Source: Ctena decussata (Eukaryota; Mollusca; Bivalvia; Lucinida; Lucinidae). Taken from it: a DNA stretch of 64,000 bases. Position numbers and translations under genes: made by a program. The notes under the pieces are model-generated. The model made no database searches, had not been told where the DNA came from, and saw only the letters and a program-made list of their open reading frames with translations. Location of the stretch: the NCBI GenBank assembly GCA_963989385.1, contig OZ022502.1, positions 15,549,001 through 15,613,000 on the forward strand. Reading direction: 5' to 3'. Below are positions 10,848-20,994 of this stretch, piece by piece (position 1 is the first letter of the stretch; each line of letters starts with the position of its first letter).

Positions 10848-10915
10848 ATGACAACGACATATCGACGTCGATTCAGTGAAAAACGCTGAACCGACGTCTA
10901 AATGCCGTTGCCATT
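10848..10915. repeat. Phased ACGT palindromic repeat, site 2
   Basis: Cores in ACAACGACATATCGACGTCG and AACGCTGAACCGACGTC sit 11, 11, about 7, 11 and 11 bp apart, matching the spacing rule of the other copies with one degenerate core (AGTGA). Confidence 0.5.
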
Positions 10916-10958
10916 TTGTGCATACAGGAACCCGATTTTTGTATTTGTTACCGAACTT

Positions 10959-10959
<1 letters not shown>

Positions 10960-10997
<38 letters not shown>
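10960..10997. repeat. (CT)n microsatellite
   Basis: About 19 uninterrupted CT units. Confidence 0.98.
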
Positions 10998-11000
<3 letters not shown>

Positions 11001-11595
11001 ATATTATAGATTGTAAAGTCATTGTCGTCAATTACTATACCAATATTAATTCAAATGTCTACGCATAGTGTGAAACGTACTGTGGGGATCCTGATCATTG
11101 TGACTTCAATAATTCCTGAAGTTGTCATTAAAATGAATTAATTTGATCATATAGTGAAGGGATGCGTGGAATGATGCAGGTGAAGTGGCTAATGGTGGGG
11201 ACCCTGAGCAGACTGCTCCTGGGTCTTCACCGTTTGGTAAAACCCAGGTGTCCCAATGTTTAGATTTCTTACAGTATGTTTGTAGTGTATGTAGTGATAT
11301 GGGTCAATTGTCCTCAGGTATTGTACCTCTTGCTTTGCATGTAGTTTTTATCAGTTCAGTGAACTTGATAAATTTTCATTGGTTTAAACCAGACATATGA
11401 CATGACACGCATAATCGACCAAACGGCAAAATCTCGCAAAAAGACACGTGATGTACATTCTTTTTTATTTTTTGGCTTGCGGCCTTTATTTTTACATCAG
11501 GCGCTTTTTCATTGGCTCAAAATATTGTCATCGTGGGAACAGAAAAGTCGAACCCGCAAAATATGCGCACTATTAGTTTCATTCATGTATTGCCG

Positions 11596-11675
11596 ACCGG
11601 GCACACGGCGTTAGATTGACATCGAATCAACGTTGATTCAACGTCAATACGTTAATTAGACGTGTGTGCCCAGGC
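11596..11675. repeat. Phased ACGT palindromic repeat, site 3
   Basis: Bounded by CCGGGCACAC and GTGTGCCCAGG inverted ends. Core cytosines fall at spacings of 11, 11, 11, 8 and 11 bp (CGTT, CATC, CGTT, CGTC, CGTT, CGTG). Confidence 0.75.
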
Positions 11676-12090
11676 GGACCTCATGCATTCGGGTATCTTT
11701 CTTTACGTTGTCAAACTTTGCTGTTTCCAGCATATTGTTATATAAAACGATTTCTGAGACTGCAAACAATATTGTCTGTCAATGTATTATTTAAAACTAT
11801 TACGATTAGCCTATCGCATTATTATATACAATTTTTGCGTACGTATTCGAGGCTTACTACCAAAGCTGTTGTAAATAATGGGACGTGAATGGTTGTTTTT
11901 CACAATATTTTTGTGTTTTCCTTTTTGTGTTTTTTTTTGCACGTATTGCCTCCGTAACAACAATAATGATCTTTTCCATAGACTATCTACACATGTTGCC
12001 TAAGAAACAACTTTTATATCGTGACAGTTCAGAATGTCCTATTGCTGCCCGTTTTTCTATTTTCTCTTTATTGTATCTGTATAACCCCAA

Positions 12091-12934
12091 ATGGGAGTTG
12101 ACTTAGTTGCATATAGGGCAGCAATAGGTATATTCTATTTAGTTACGCATAAAAGATTGTCTTTGAGGAAAGCAGGTCTTAATCTGTTATTATCACTATA
12201 TTCTGTGTTTACCATATTTGTGCTGCTTTTTCTCCGAAATTTCGTAAAAATGATGACTTCATCCTTTATAGGATAATAATATTGCTAGCTTGTATGGATG
12301 TAGAACTAAATCCTGGCCCGTTATCTGTTGGCGTCAATTCATTAGACATTTTCCATTTAAATACACGAAGTATACGAAACAAAATTGATTATTTAAGTGA
12401 CATTGTAGATTCATATCAAGTTTTATGCTTGTCCGAAACTCATTTGGATCCTAACATTCACTCTGATACTTTACTATTCGAAGGATTTAATCCACCTATA
12501 CGGAAAGATAGAACACATAATGGTGGGGGTGTTATGATATACATGTCAAATACTTTGAAATATACTCGTCGTGACGACTTGGAAGATCCGCGATTTGAAA
12601 CCATTTGGGTAGAGGTAACATTAAAAGTTCAAAACATTTTGATCTGCTGTTTGTACCGCAGCGACTTTAATGCTTCCCAGTCCTTATTTGTATCGGAATT
12701 ACAAAATAGTATTGAAACTGCATTAGATTATACCCCATATGTTATACTCACAGGTGACATGAATATAGATTTTATTAATGTTACAAACATGCAATTGAGA
12801 GATTGCCTGTCACTTTTTAATTTAACAAATGTTATTAACGAGCCAACAAGAACAGTCGGGCATTCGTCTACATTGATTGATCCAGTTCTAGTAAGTGATG
12901 CATGTACAGTTTTAGATTCTGGTATAATAATTTA
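12091..12934 (+). pseudogene. LINE ORF2 N terminus and APE endonuclease domain
   Basis: The probable start is ATG 12091 (MGVDLVAYRAAIGIFYLVTH), with a frameshift between about 12180 and 12275 into the frame reading ILLACMDVELNPGP. The endonuclease follows: FHLNTRSIRNK (Asn motif), VLCLSETHLD (catalytic Glu), GGGVMIYM, ICCLYRS, and VILTGDMNIDF (GDxN motif). The final SDH-type motif reads TLIDPVLVSD, where the expected His is Pro. The sequence then loses its frame at about 12925, where roughly 30 codons around the usual SDH-distal segment seem deleted. Inactivation is therefore both by frame loss and by a changed catalytic residue. Confidence 0.87.
12297..12320 (+). other. 2A-like ribosome-skipping motif (DVELNPGP)
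   Basis: The codons encode DVELNPGP, an exact match to the D-V/I-E-x-N-P-G-P consensus, preceded by a hydrophobic stretch (IIILLAC) as usual for 2A sequences. It lies about 70 codons after the ORF2 start and just before the endonuclease. 2A-like motifs at this place are known in some invertebrate APE-type LINEs. The skipping would separate a short hydrophobic leader from the endonuclease-RT polyprotein. In this copy an upstream frameshift makes it non-functional in context. Confidence 0.82.
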
Positions 12935-13978
12935 AGTGAATCGTATGATTGGAACTCTGAAATTAACGATCAAATGCATATTGACGAAGTGTGTGAAAAT
13001 TTCACAAATACATTCATTAATTTCTGTAAAATATGCATTCCTTTTAATAAAGTTCTAATCCGACCAAATGATAAGCCATGGTTTACATCCGAACTAAGGT
13101 ACAATATTCGTTTGCGTGACAGGCTAAGAAAGCATGCATTTAAAACAACTAATGATATTGACAAAATTCGTTATAAAACCCAAAGAAACCGTGTTAACAA
13201 CATGAAAAAATATGCCAAAGAAAACTATAACAGTAACTTAGAAATTATTATATCGAATAAGGATAATGGAAACAAAACATTTTGGCAAGTTATGGGACGG
13301 TTTATGGGTAAAAATAATAATTCGACCACCATTCCACCATTACGCATATCAGGCAACAACTATGCTTTTACAAATAAGGAGAAAGCCGTGTGTTTAAACG
13401 ATTTCTTCTGTTCTATTTCCTCTGTTGACGACAGTGCTAATGTTTTACCGAATTTTGGAAACAAAACTGATTCTGTTCTTTCTAATATATCTATTTCTCA
13501 AACAGATGTTAAAGATATCCTAAGTTCACTTATAGTAAACAAAGCGAGCGGTCCAGATGGAATAAGTCACAGAATGTTGAAAAATACTTGTAATACTATA
13601 GCTAAACCGTTAAGCATGCTTTTCAATATTTCCATTTAGCAAAAAATATATCCTAATATCTGGAAGTCAGCAGTCGTCATGCCTATTTTCAAAAAAGGTG
13701 ATAAATCTGAAGCAAGTAACTATAGACCAATTTCAGTAGGAAAAACTTTTGAACAAATAGTATTTAAAAATGTATACAATCATTTAATAGCGAATTCTCT
13801 CATTTATAAATATCAGTCAGGATTTTTACTAGGACATTCAGCTGTCCACCACCTTATTGAAGTTATACATCATACATGTTTAGCGCTGGAAAATTATGAA
13901 ACAACATGTCAAATTTTTTGTGACATATCGAAAGCCTTCGATCGTGCATGGCATCGTGGTTTGATTTTAAAACTTGAA
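12926..13978 (+). pseudogene. LINE ORF2 reverse transcriptase, N-terminal half
   Basis: Frames at 12926-13639 and 13640-13978 together give the linker (KPWFTSELRYNIRLRDRLRK) and RT blocks: VNKASGPDGISHRMLK, MPIFKKGDKSEASNYRPIS, YQSGFLLGHSAVHHLIEV and motif A as CQIFCDISKAFDRAWHRG with its catalytic Asp. A premature TAG follows NISI at 13637-13639. The segment YRPIS-VGKTFE lacks about four residues that normally separate these blocks. It ends at KLE (13978), where the first DNA insertion begins. The match to LINE RTs is unambiguous. Confidence 0.9.
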
Positions 13979-14602
13979 TAAAAGCATCGCAAACGACTGC
14001 GCGATACCCCGCCACTGCAAACCCTTTTCACACACCGATTTTACCAGATTTATGCATGTATATAGCCCGGGGTCAGGGGGAAATAACTCCCATGGGATAA
14101 ATTTGAGTAACACTGGAGGCTTTCATCATTCTGATCATTTGCTGAAAGTTACAGAAAAATTGCTTCAAACTCTGATTTTATATGGAATTTTTCATGATTT
14201 TATACATGTATATAGTCCCAGGCAGGGGCAGATAACCCCCGATGATAAAATTTCTGTGCTCATAAAAAGCTTTTGTTACTTCGATCATGTTTGTGAAGTT
14301 TCATTATGATACTCCAAGTAGTAAAGGAACTAGAGGCAAAGAAAAACATTTTTTGTACATTGACAAGTGCCATAACTCTGTCAGAAACTAACGAAATTTG
14401 CCCATTAACAATCCCAAACGAGACATTCTTAGTACAAATGCATATGCAAAATTTGAAGGAAATCCGTTGATAAATACTTAAGTTATCGAACGGAAACGAA
14501 GTGCGGACGGACAGACGGACGTACGTACTACGGACGGACAGACACACCGACGGCCAACGTGAAAACATAATACCCCGCCACTAACGTGTGGCGGGGTATA
14601 AA
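13979..14602. mobile_element. DNA repeat with ACCCCGCCAC termini, inserted in LINE RT
   Basis: The insertion separates the RT codons KLE from KYGIHGNLL. Near its left end is ATACCCCGCCAC and at its right end a hairpin ATACCCCGCCAC-TAACGT-GTGGCGGGGTAT. A (GGAC)n-like GACGGACAGACGG run precedes the hairpin. The interior holds two related blocks with ATACATGTATATAG and GGGGCAGATAACCCC, a motif found reversed at 26335-26390. No coding capacity. About 25 bp at the left boundary cannot be assigned to either element. Confidence 0.7.
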
Positions 14603-14755
14603 AATACGGTATTCATGGAAATCTTTTGGCATGGTTTGTAAATTATCTGTTAAACAGAAGTCAATGTGTATGCATTGATGGGACATATTCTTCAAAAAAA
14701 ATATATCACAGCAAGAGTTCCTCAAGGTTCAGTGCTGGGCCCTATGCTGTTTTTA
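14603..14755 (+). pseudogene. LINE RT fragment with motif B
   Basis: The coding sequence resumes with KYGIHGNLLAWFVNYLLNRS and continues, after a frameshift, to ARVPQGSVLGPMLFL, the RT motif B (PQGSVLGPxLF). The second insertion follows immediately. About 150 bp survive between the two insertions. Confidence 0.88.
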
Positions 14756-15855
14756 TGCCCCCGTGACGATAGTCAGGGGGCATTAAGATTTGCCCCTGTC
14801 TGTCTGTCCGTCCGTCCGTCCGTCTGTCTCTTCGTCACGCTTTATAGTATAGAGTTTGTGTAATCAACTTCTCCCACAGTTTTCAATGGATCTTTTTCAA
14901 ACTTTGCATACATGTTGTAGACAAATTGAAGATGTGCATGTGCATTTTTGATGGAGCTAAAATGAATTTTGACATAATAACGGCCTTTTGAACTTGGTCA
15001 TTTTAGGCAAATTTTTGTATTGTAGGGTATAGAGTTTGTGTAATCAACTCCTCCCACAGTTTTCATTGGATCTGTTTCAAACTTTGCATACATGTTTGGG
15101 ACATATTGAAAATGTGCATGTGGGTTTTTGTTGGCCCTAAAATTGATTTTGACAGAATTACGGCCTTTTGAACTTAGTCATTTTAGGCAAATTTTTGCAT
15201 TGTAGGGTATAGAGTTTGTGTAATCAACTCCTCTCATAGTTTTCAATGGATCTTTTTCAAACCTTGCATACATGCTGTAAATGTATTGAAGATGTGCATG
15301 TGGGTTTTTGTTGGACCTAGAATTAATTTTGACAAAATTACGGCCTTTTGAACGTAGTCATTTTAGGCAAATTTTTGCATTGTAGGGTATAGAGGTTGTG
15401 TAATCAACTCCTCTAACAGTTTTCAATGTATCTTTTTCAAACCTTGCATACATGCTGTGAGTATATTGAAGATGTGCATGTGGGTTTTTGTTGGACCTAG
15501 AGTTAATTTTGACAGAATTACGGCCTTTTGAACTTAGTCATTCTAGGGAAAGTTTTGCATTGTAGAGTATGGAGTTTGTGTTATCAACTTGCTCCACAGT
15601 TTTCAATGGATCTTTTTCAAACCTTGTCTACATATTGTGGACATATTTGAAGATATGCATGAGGCATTTTGATAGATGTAGAATTAATTTTGACAGAATC
15701 ACAGCCTTTTTAACTTAATCATTTTGGGCAATTTTTTACATGGCAGGGTATGTTTTCAATGGATTCTTTGTAGGTGCTTTATGGATATACATGTCATGTG
15801 ACAGACGCTGCACGGGGGCATCAGTAGTGTCTTACAGACACAGTTTTCTAGATAA
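14756..15855. mobile_element. TGCCCCC element with internal 180-bp repeats, inserted in LINE RT
   Basis: The insertion breaks LFL from YINDISDDLTG. Its left end carries a hairpin TGCCCCCGTGACGATAGTCAGGGGGCA, followed by a (CCGT/CTGT)n run at 14797-14826. Five tandem repeats follow, then GCACGGGGGCATCAG and a small hairpin TGTCTTACAGACA at the right. Terminal hairpin, tetranucleotide run and a tandem core of 160-180 bp recall the bivalve pearl/HINE type of non-autonomous element. No target duplication is clear. Confidence 0.7.
14848..15749. repeat. Five 180-bp tandem repeats
   Basis: Units begin with TATAGAGTTTGTGTAATCAAC at about 14848, 15028, 15208, 15388 and 15568, a regular 180-bp period. 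Each contains TTTTCAATGGATCTTTTTCA and ACGGCCTTTTGAACTTAGTC. The last unit is the most diverged. No ORF runs through the unit. Confidence 0.92.
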
Positions 15856-17044
15856 TATACATAAACGACATATCCGATGACTTGACTGGTATGACTCGTT
15901 TATTTGCCGATGATACTTCCCTGAGTTTTTCGTCTATTAATCCTCTTGAAATCGAAAGGGTATTGAACGAAGACTTAACAAAACTTAGTTAGTGCTTGGA
16001 CAAAAAGATGGCTGATAACGTTCAATGCTCAAAAAACGGAAATAATGGTAATTTCAAATACATATAATGGTCATAATATCGAACTGATAATGGATAATAC
16101 CGTTTTGCAAATAGTCAACGTACATAAACATCTCGGTGTTGTACAAATGGACTAGTCATATTGATACAACAATTCAATCAGCGTCCAAACAGATCTCCTT
16201 TCTTAGAAAACTTAAATATAAATTTTAAAAAAACTCATTAAATAAAATTTATTGCACATGTATAAGACCTCTTCTTGAATATGCAATTGAGGTATGGGAC
16301 GGATGTAACCAGACTGGCGCAGACAGACTCGAAAAAATACAGCTAAACGCAGCGAGAATTGTAACTGGCTTGCCAATATTTTCTTCATTAGCATCTCTCT
16401 ATTTCGAAACTGGATGGGAAACGTTAGCAAAAAGACGGAAAAGTAAAAAACTTAATCTTATGTATAAAATGGTTAATAATGACTCTCCATCCTACTTGTT
16501 AGATCTCCTCCCTAATAGAATTCTTGAAATATCTAATTACAACTTAAGGAGTGGAGAAAATTTTGAAGTACCTTTCTCGCGATTATGTTCATATAAAACT
16601 TCTTTCATTCCGTCTACTTTAAAACTATGGAATGAATTAGATATTGATATTCGGAGCTGTGCGACTTTATCTGCATTTAAAACTTAACTTCGTAAACAAA
16701 TAAACAAAGTAAATGATTTTTATCAGTTGGCGATAGGAAATATAGTATCATACTAACTAGAATTCGACACAATTGCAGTAGCCTAAAAGTAGATTTGCAC
16801 CGAATAAACATTGTTCCAATTCAGTATGTGCTTGTGGGACTGATGTTGAAAATGCTGAGCATTACTTCTTTTCCTGCACACTATATGATGATCAACGCGA
16901 TAGTTTATCGACGACTCTAAATTTCATTCCGTTCGTTAACTTAGATTTATTATTGAATGGTGGATCAGAACTTAGTTACGACCTCAATAAAACAGTTATA
17001 CTTGCTGCCTTAAAATATATCAAAGATACTCGCAGGTTCACATG
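15856..17044 (+). pseudogene. LINE RT C-terminal half and Cys/His tail
   Basis: The sequence resumes with YINDISDDLTGMTRLFADDTSLSFSS; FADD is the catalytic motif C. Thumb-type segments follow in shifting frames: EIMVISNTYNG, NVHKHLGV, IRPLLEYA, IQLNAARIVTGLPIFSS, then an open stretch from 16370 to 16684 (GWETLAKRRKSKKLNLMYKM to STLKLWNELD). After a stop it continues as VPNSVCACGTDVENAEHYFF..C, a CxC...H...C segment typical of CR1-like ORF2 ends, and terminates at RRFT-TGA. At least four frameshifts or stops interrupt it. Confidence 0.88.
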
Positions 17045-17312
17045 AGCTGATATCCTAATCTCATCCGTATTAAATTCCATGTTACCTGTTAGTTCAAAGA
17101 AAGTAGCTTTTATGTGGAACAGAGCATTGTTGAATGTTACGGAGTAATAATAAAAATGTATTTCCGTTCAAAAAAAAGTATCATATTTACCATTGTACCA
17201 TTTGTAGATTACTTGTCACATTTAGGGAGAGGACTATATAATGTTGTGTATAACTTGTGTCCAATCCCTTTGTCTCTTTGCAATAAAATATGTTTAATCT
17301 AAATCTAATCTA
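17045..17312 (+). other. LINE 3' UTR and tail
   Basis: AT-rich, with AATAAA near 17281 and a tail AATCTAAATCTAATCT; the LINE relic copy B begins immediately after. The two abut without a spacer. Confidence 0.65.
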
Positions 17313-18028
17313 GTGTATCAGAATTAAAGGTCTCATTATTTGTGATGACCAATAGGGTTTACTAGGCATTTTCAATCTTACAAGTATGCGTAACAACTCA
17401 CTTTACAGATTTTTCATGTGGACAGCTCGGTTTTGACACTGAATGGCAAGCCTCTAATATCTTCGCATTGTCTTCTAAAAGGTAAAAGGACGATACGATC
17501 ATGTGATTCATACACAGCCGATCTGAGCAAAGCCTGAACAATCTGATTATGTCCACATCATGATCTGGATATGCATAACTCGGAGCTCCTTTCATGTGTT
17601 TAGAAATTACATCTCTGACAACCCGATGTAACTAAGATACTGATGATGCTTAAGCTGATATGAACATGAGCTGGTCTAGTCTAATCTATCCCATAACCTT
17701 GCAAGGTCGTTGGTGCACCACAGATGACTTTACAACAATCCCTTTCCACCTAGTCCTGTCTTAAGCTGCCCAAGTTGAGCTAGCAAAGTCCATTTCTTAA
17801 TATTGTCTTCCCATCTCCTTTTTCTTCTTTTTCCTTTCACTGTGCCCTGTAGAATTGTATTTGCTAAGCCAAAATACCTTGAGTTGCGACCAAACTACCT
17901 CATTTTCCGTTTCTTGACATAGTTGTTAATGTTTAATAGGAAACCTTTTGGTTTTTTGAAATTGCAATCCATCCATCCATCCATCCATCCATCCATCCAT
18001 CCATCCATGTTTACATCAAGTCAGAAAC
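17310..18028 (-). pseudogene. LINE reverse transcriptase 3' relic, copy B
   Basis: Nearly the same sequence as 5684-6555, sharing GTGATGACCAATAGGGTTTA, GTGGACAGCTCGGTTTTGAC and the coding end (minus strand) with KKKEM and the GCTTAGCAAATACAATTCTAC block. It lacks the SINE found in copy A and keeps the intact target site beside (CCAT)n, so it is the pre-insertion allele in evolutionary terms. It has small extra indels, such as the added AAAGGTAAAAGGACG near 17478. Confidence 0.82.
17967..18008. repeat. (CCAT)n microsatellite
   Basis: About ten CCAT units at the truncated side of LINE relic copy B. Confidence 0.95.
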
Positions 18029-18540
18029 AAGAGGACCAAGAGGCCCTGAATCGCTCACCTGAGCAAAAAGGTCAAAGGTCAAACTAGGGTCATCACATAG
18101 TGAAGAAACTGCGTACTAGCACTTCTACAGGTGTGAGCCAATTTGACATATACGAGTAATAAGGGAAAGATTCATTATCACTTAATAACTTCTTTTTTTC
18201 TTAATATATTTTTACATCACAAACGGTATCAGAAAGTAAAATTCTTCATCTTTAATACTGTGTTTTAATTTTGATTCTAGCACAAGTACAAAATGGTCTT
18301 TTTTGGGGTGATTTTCTAGAGGTACATAATTAATTAAAACAAATAACAAAATCTCCGTAAAACCAGTAGGGCACTTGAATTCAACGACTTATTTCGAATC
18401 AAATTCATACAAAATGTTATGCATCACAAATAGATCAGATGAGAAAAAAGAGTATATTTACATCTGGTATAGATTTTATTAGTCTAGGTGAATGATAAAA
18501 TGGTCTTTTTTCAATATTTGTTAAAATTTTAGTTGATTAT
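18029..18540 (-). mobile_element. End of a hairpin-capped ACAAGAGG/CTCACCTGAG element
   Basis: Begins ACAAGAGGACC-AAGAGGCCCTGAATCGCTCACCTGAG, the reverse complement of the 3' ends at 52205-52237 and 61586-61621. Text after this (GGTCAAAGGTCAAACTAGGGTCA) fits the same family. Where it stops on the right is not clear; the AGCTCACC end is not visible, so the copy is truncated or diverged. Confidence 0.55.
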
Positions 18541-18881
18541 TTTTTTTGCCGGTGGTTTCCGTGCGTTTCCGTAAAATGCGACGCTAGGACACGACTCCGG
18601 CTTTCAGGTAATAGCTCCAGGCGGAGATTACCAAGATAAGGTATGATAGAATGTTTTCAAGTGAATGAATTATTCCAAATGTAGATTTATCCAGTACTGT
18701 GTCTAAATTGTGCTTTAACTGAACGATAAAAGTAAATTTATTTAGTTTTTATTTTATTTTTCTGGTCCAGAGCTGCACTAGAGAACCATTTTGGTTTCTG
18801 ATGTTAGAATAGAAACGAAACCGTGCTAGTGAAATACAATTATATTTGATGCCGATATTCTTTGGTCTTATTAGCAATCAT
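18541..18881. other. No recognisable feature
   Basis: A slightly GC-richer patch (GCCGGTGGTTTCCGTGCG) at 18549-18640 stands out, but no ORF or repeat could be assigned. Confidence 0.35.
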
Positions 18882-18895
18882 ATGAAGAGCATAGG

Positions 18896-19176
18896 ATAGC
18901 CGGGCCGCGTAGCGCAATCGGTAGGGCACCTGACTCATAAGTCAGAGGTCCTGGGTTCGAAACCCGGTCTGGCCACATACTTTCGTTTCTCCTTCCGCTG
19001 ATTCAAGAAGGGCAGTTGTCAGTTACTGGCGAAAGTATGCGCACTTAGTACTGGTTAACCGCTTAGGAGGTCTAAGCCTGCCCAGGAATAGTGTGGTTAG
19101 GTTAACTGACCGTCCCGACATGACCATAGTTGTTTACCGTGGACGTTAAGCATCAAATCAATCAATCAATCAATCA
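18896..19176 (+). mobile_element. tRNA-derived SINE, copy 2 (uninterrupted)
   Basis: Starts with a tRNA-like head carrying A box TAGCGCAATCGG and B box GGTTCGAAACC, with a CAT-like anticodon position in a short loop. The body has CATACTTTCGTTTCTCC, GGTTAACCGCTTAGGAGG and GTGGTTAGGTTAACTGACC, and the 3' end is GGACGTTAAGCATCAAATC plus (AATC)n. A perfect 14-bp target duplication ATGAAGAGCATAGG flanks it at 18882-18895 and 19177-19190. It is full length and shows what copy 1 looked like before the TTAA insertion. Confidence 0.93.
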
Positions 19177-19190
19177 ATGAAGAGCATAGG

Positions 19191-19436
19191 TCGGCTAACT
19201 CCTTTAAATTGGCGAAATAATTGGTATCACTGGTGCCGAATTGAAAGACACAATATGAATTATCTTATGATTGTATAATGCCAATTAGTAATGTCGGTAT
19301 GTTTAGAAATTAAGCTTTTACTCAATCGTTGCTCATTTATGTAATTATTATTGTGAGGCAAACAAAAATCCACACTATCTGCATATTCAATATGCAGTTG
19401 ACTCTAAAAACCAAACATACTTAGATTACTAATTGC
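19191..19436. other. No recognisable feature
   Basis: AT-rich spacer between two SINEs. Confidence 0.35.
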
Positions 19437-19439
19437 TAA

Positions 19440-19643
19440 GTGGGGGTGAATTCCGGAAACTAAAGAAGAAAACCTGTGGTCCACGATGAGAGTTACAATG
19501 ACGAGAGGCTGATGGAAGGACGATAGTGACAGGTTGTGTAATGGAACCCGTTTACGTCTGAGAAGGTTTCCGCCTTCGGAAATCGAACTTGGGACCGCTA
19601 GATCAGCGGGTCAGCGTTTAGCCTACTGAGCTACAGGGGCTCC
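19440..19643 (-). mobile_element. tRNA-derived SINE of a third family
   Basis: On the minus strand it starts GGAGCCCCTGTAGCTCAGTAGGC, with an A box (TAGCTCAGTAGG) and a B box (AGTTCGATTTC), and continues into a non-tRNA body (GTAAACGGGTTCCATTAC, ATCGTCCTTCCATCAGCC). The acceptor stem has no partner, so it is not a tRNA gene. The 3' end is approximate and no target duplication was found. Confidence 0.65.
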
Positions 19644-20032
19644 TCGAAGATAAAACTTTGGCGATCTCTAGCGATTTAATACCTATAATTTTGTTAGTAG
19701 GAAACAGAACACTTTATTTTTCTATAGCATTTAAGTTATGTTTTCTGCTGATTTTTTTAGAAAGTAAAGTACTTAATTTACAAAGAAGGTCTATATGCAT
19801 GTGTTTCATTCTTCTATTTAATGCATTATACATATCCGTAATTCCAATGAAAATGTTATTATTGTATCAAGTTTGATCTCTCATGTTTATTATTATTTTA
19901 AAATTTTTAATCTTATTTTGATCCAGTTTCATCAATTTCATTTTATTTCAATTCAAATATTACTCAATGTCAATTAAATCAATGTGTGAATATACACTAT
20001 TACTGACACGGCACGCGTAACTATACTTAATT
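19644..20032. other. No recognisable feature
   Basis: Very AT-rich; a 72-codon hydrophobic ORF at 19658-19876 has no family motif and fits chance expectation for AT-rich DNA. Confidence 0.35.
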
Positions 20033-20261
20033 GAGTCGCGACACAAAAAAATAAACAAAGTGGCATATGCGCATAGCAATGACTAAGATCAGCCTAGGCG
20101 TTCGCCAAGTCTGGTCAAAGTCTTTGCTGGTGGCATGGAGATAGCTTAGCTACCCTTAAAGTACACAGCGAAGACTCTGATCAGACTTGCCATATGCCCA
20201 GACTGATCTGAGTCTTCTCGTAGTACATATGACACTATGTGGGTTTGTCGTATCGCGGTTC
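20033..20261. mobile_element. MITE, GAGCCGCGACAC family, copy 2
   Basis: Diverged ends GAGTCGCGACAC and GTCGTATCGCGGTTC, with interior GACTAAGATCAGCCTAGGCG and ACAGCGAAGACTCTGATCAG shared with copy 1. No clear flanking duplication. Confidence 0.7.
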
Positions 20262-20301
20262 GACAGGATTAACGAAGCGTAATAATGTATGAAATATATA
20301 T

Positions 20302-20580
20302 GCCGCGACTCGCCAAAACTAACAAGGTGGCATGTGCACTTCGCGTAGATTCAGCAGTCCGAGCAGAGTCTTTCCTTTCCCAGTAAAGGGAGCTGAGAGT
20401 CTAAGCCCTCTCCATGCTGACAGCGAAGACTAAGATCAGCCTGGACACCCGCCCTGGACATGTGCTAACAAGATAGCATAGGTCTTGCGGACAGCGAAGA
20501 CTGGTTAGATTGGGTGGATGCCTAGGCTGATCTGAGTCTTTGCTGGGCGTACATTCGGCTTTGTTCGTTTTGTCATGTCT
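20302..20580. mobile_element. MITE, GAGCCGCGACAC family, copy 3 (rearranged)
   Basis: Starts GCCGCGACTCGCC and ends near CGTTTTGTCATG. The core GACAGCGAAGACT occurs twice (about 20418 and 20496), so the interior carries an extra duplicated block. Confidence 0.65.
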
Positions 20581-20712
20581 GTTCTAACAAAACCCTCAGT
20601 TTTACAATTGTGTGACATACAATTCATTCATTTATTTATTTATTGTTCTTGATAATGTTGCACTTAAATTCTATGTTTGAATCAAACATACATTGTGTCT
20701 TATATAATATTT

Positions 20713-20713
<1 letters not shown>

Positions 20714-20770
<57 letters not shown>
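20714..20770. repeat. (GA)n microsatellite
   Basis: About 28 GA units with one AAA interruption. Confidence 0.97.
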
Positions 20771-20774
<4 letters not shown>

Positions 20775-20935
20775 AAATTTGGTCACGTAAAATTTTGATA
20801 ATCATTGGATTATGAGACTAAATGACATTAACTGTTTGTAAATAACCAAAAGCACCGCTTTTTCACCCTTATTGGCTGCAAAAATCATTTTTGATTTCTG
20901 GAGCGTGACAACTCCTTTTAAGAACTAAACATCTT

Positions 20936-20994
20936 TGAATAATAATAATAATAATAATATAATTCTTCTTCTTCTTATTATTATTATTATTATA
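20936..20994. repeat. (AAT)n-(CTT)n-(ATT)n compound microsatellite
   Basis: AATAATAATAATAATAATAA is followed by TTCTTCTTCTTC and TTATTATTATTATTATTATA, forming an imperfect palindrome. Confidence 0.9.

Larger units (their letters stand above)
12091..17312 (+). mobile_element. CR1-like LINE with 2A-like motif, interrupted by two insertions
   Basis: A single ORF2 can be followed in pieces: N-terminal region and 2A-like motif (12091-12320), APE endonuclease (12321-12925), reverse transcriptase (12930-13978, 14603-14755, 15856-16690) and a C-terminal Cys/His segment ending at the TGA at 17042-17044. A 270-bp 3' UTR with an AATAAA (17281) ends in AATCTAAATCTAATCT. Two unrelated DNA repeats interrupt it (13979-14602 and 14756-15855), and the coding sequence resumes in register after each. 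Frameshifts, stops and a small deletion show it is dead. The family call follows from APE-type endonuclease, RT motif order and the 3' tail. Confidence 0.88.

Noticed and set aside
18901..18977. tRNA-Met-like gene on the plus strand
   Set aside because: It is the head of SINE copy 2, flanked by a 14-bp duplication; the anticodon arm does not fold into a normal seven-base loop.
19570..19643. tRNA gene on the minus strand
   Set aside because: The promoter boxes match but the acceptor stem lacks a partner, so a SINE head is more likely.
20714..20770. GAGA-factor regulatory element
   Set aside because: A plain (GA)n microsatellite with no nearby gene or promoter signal.
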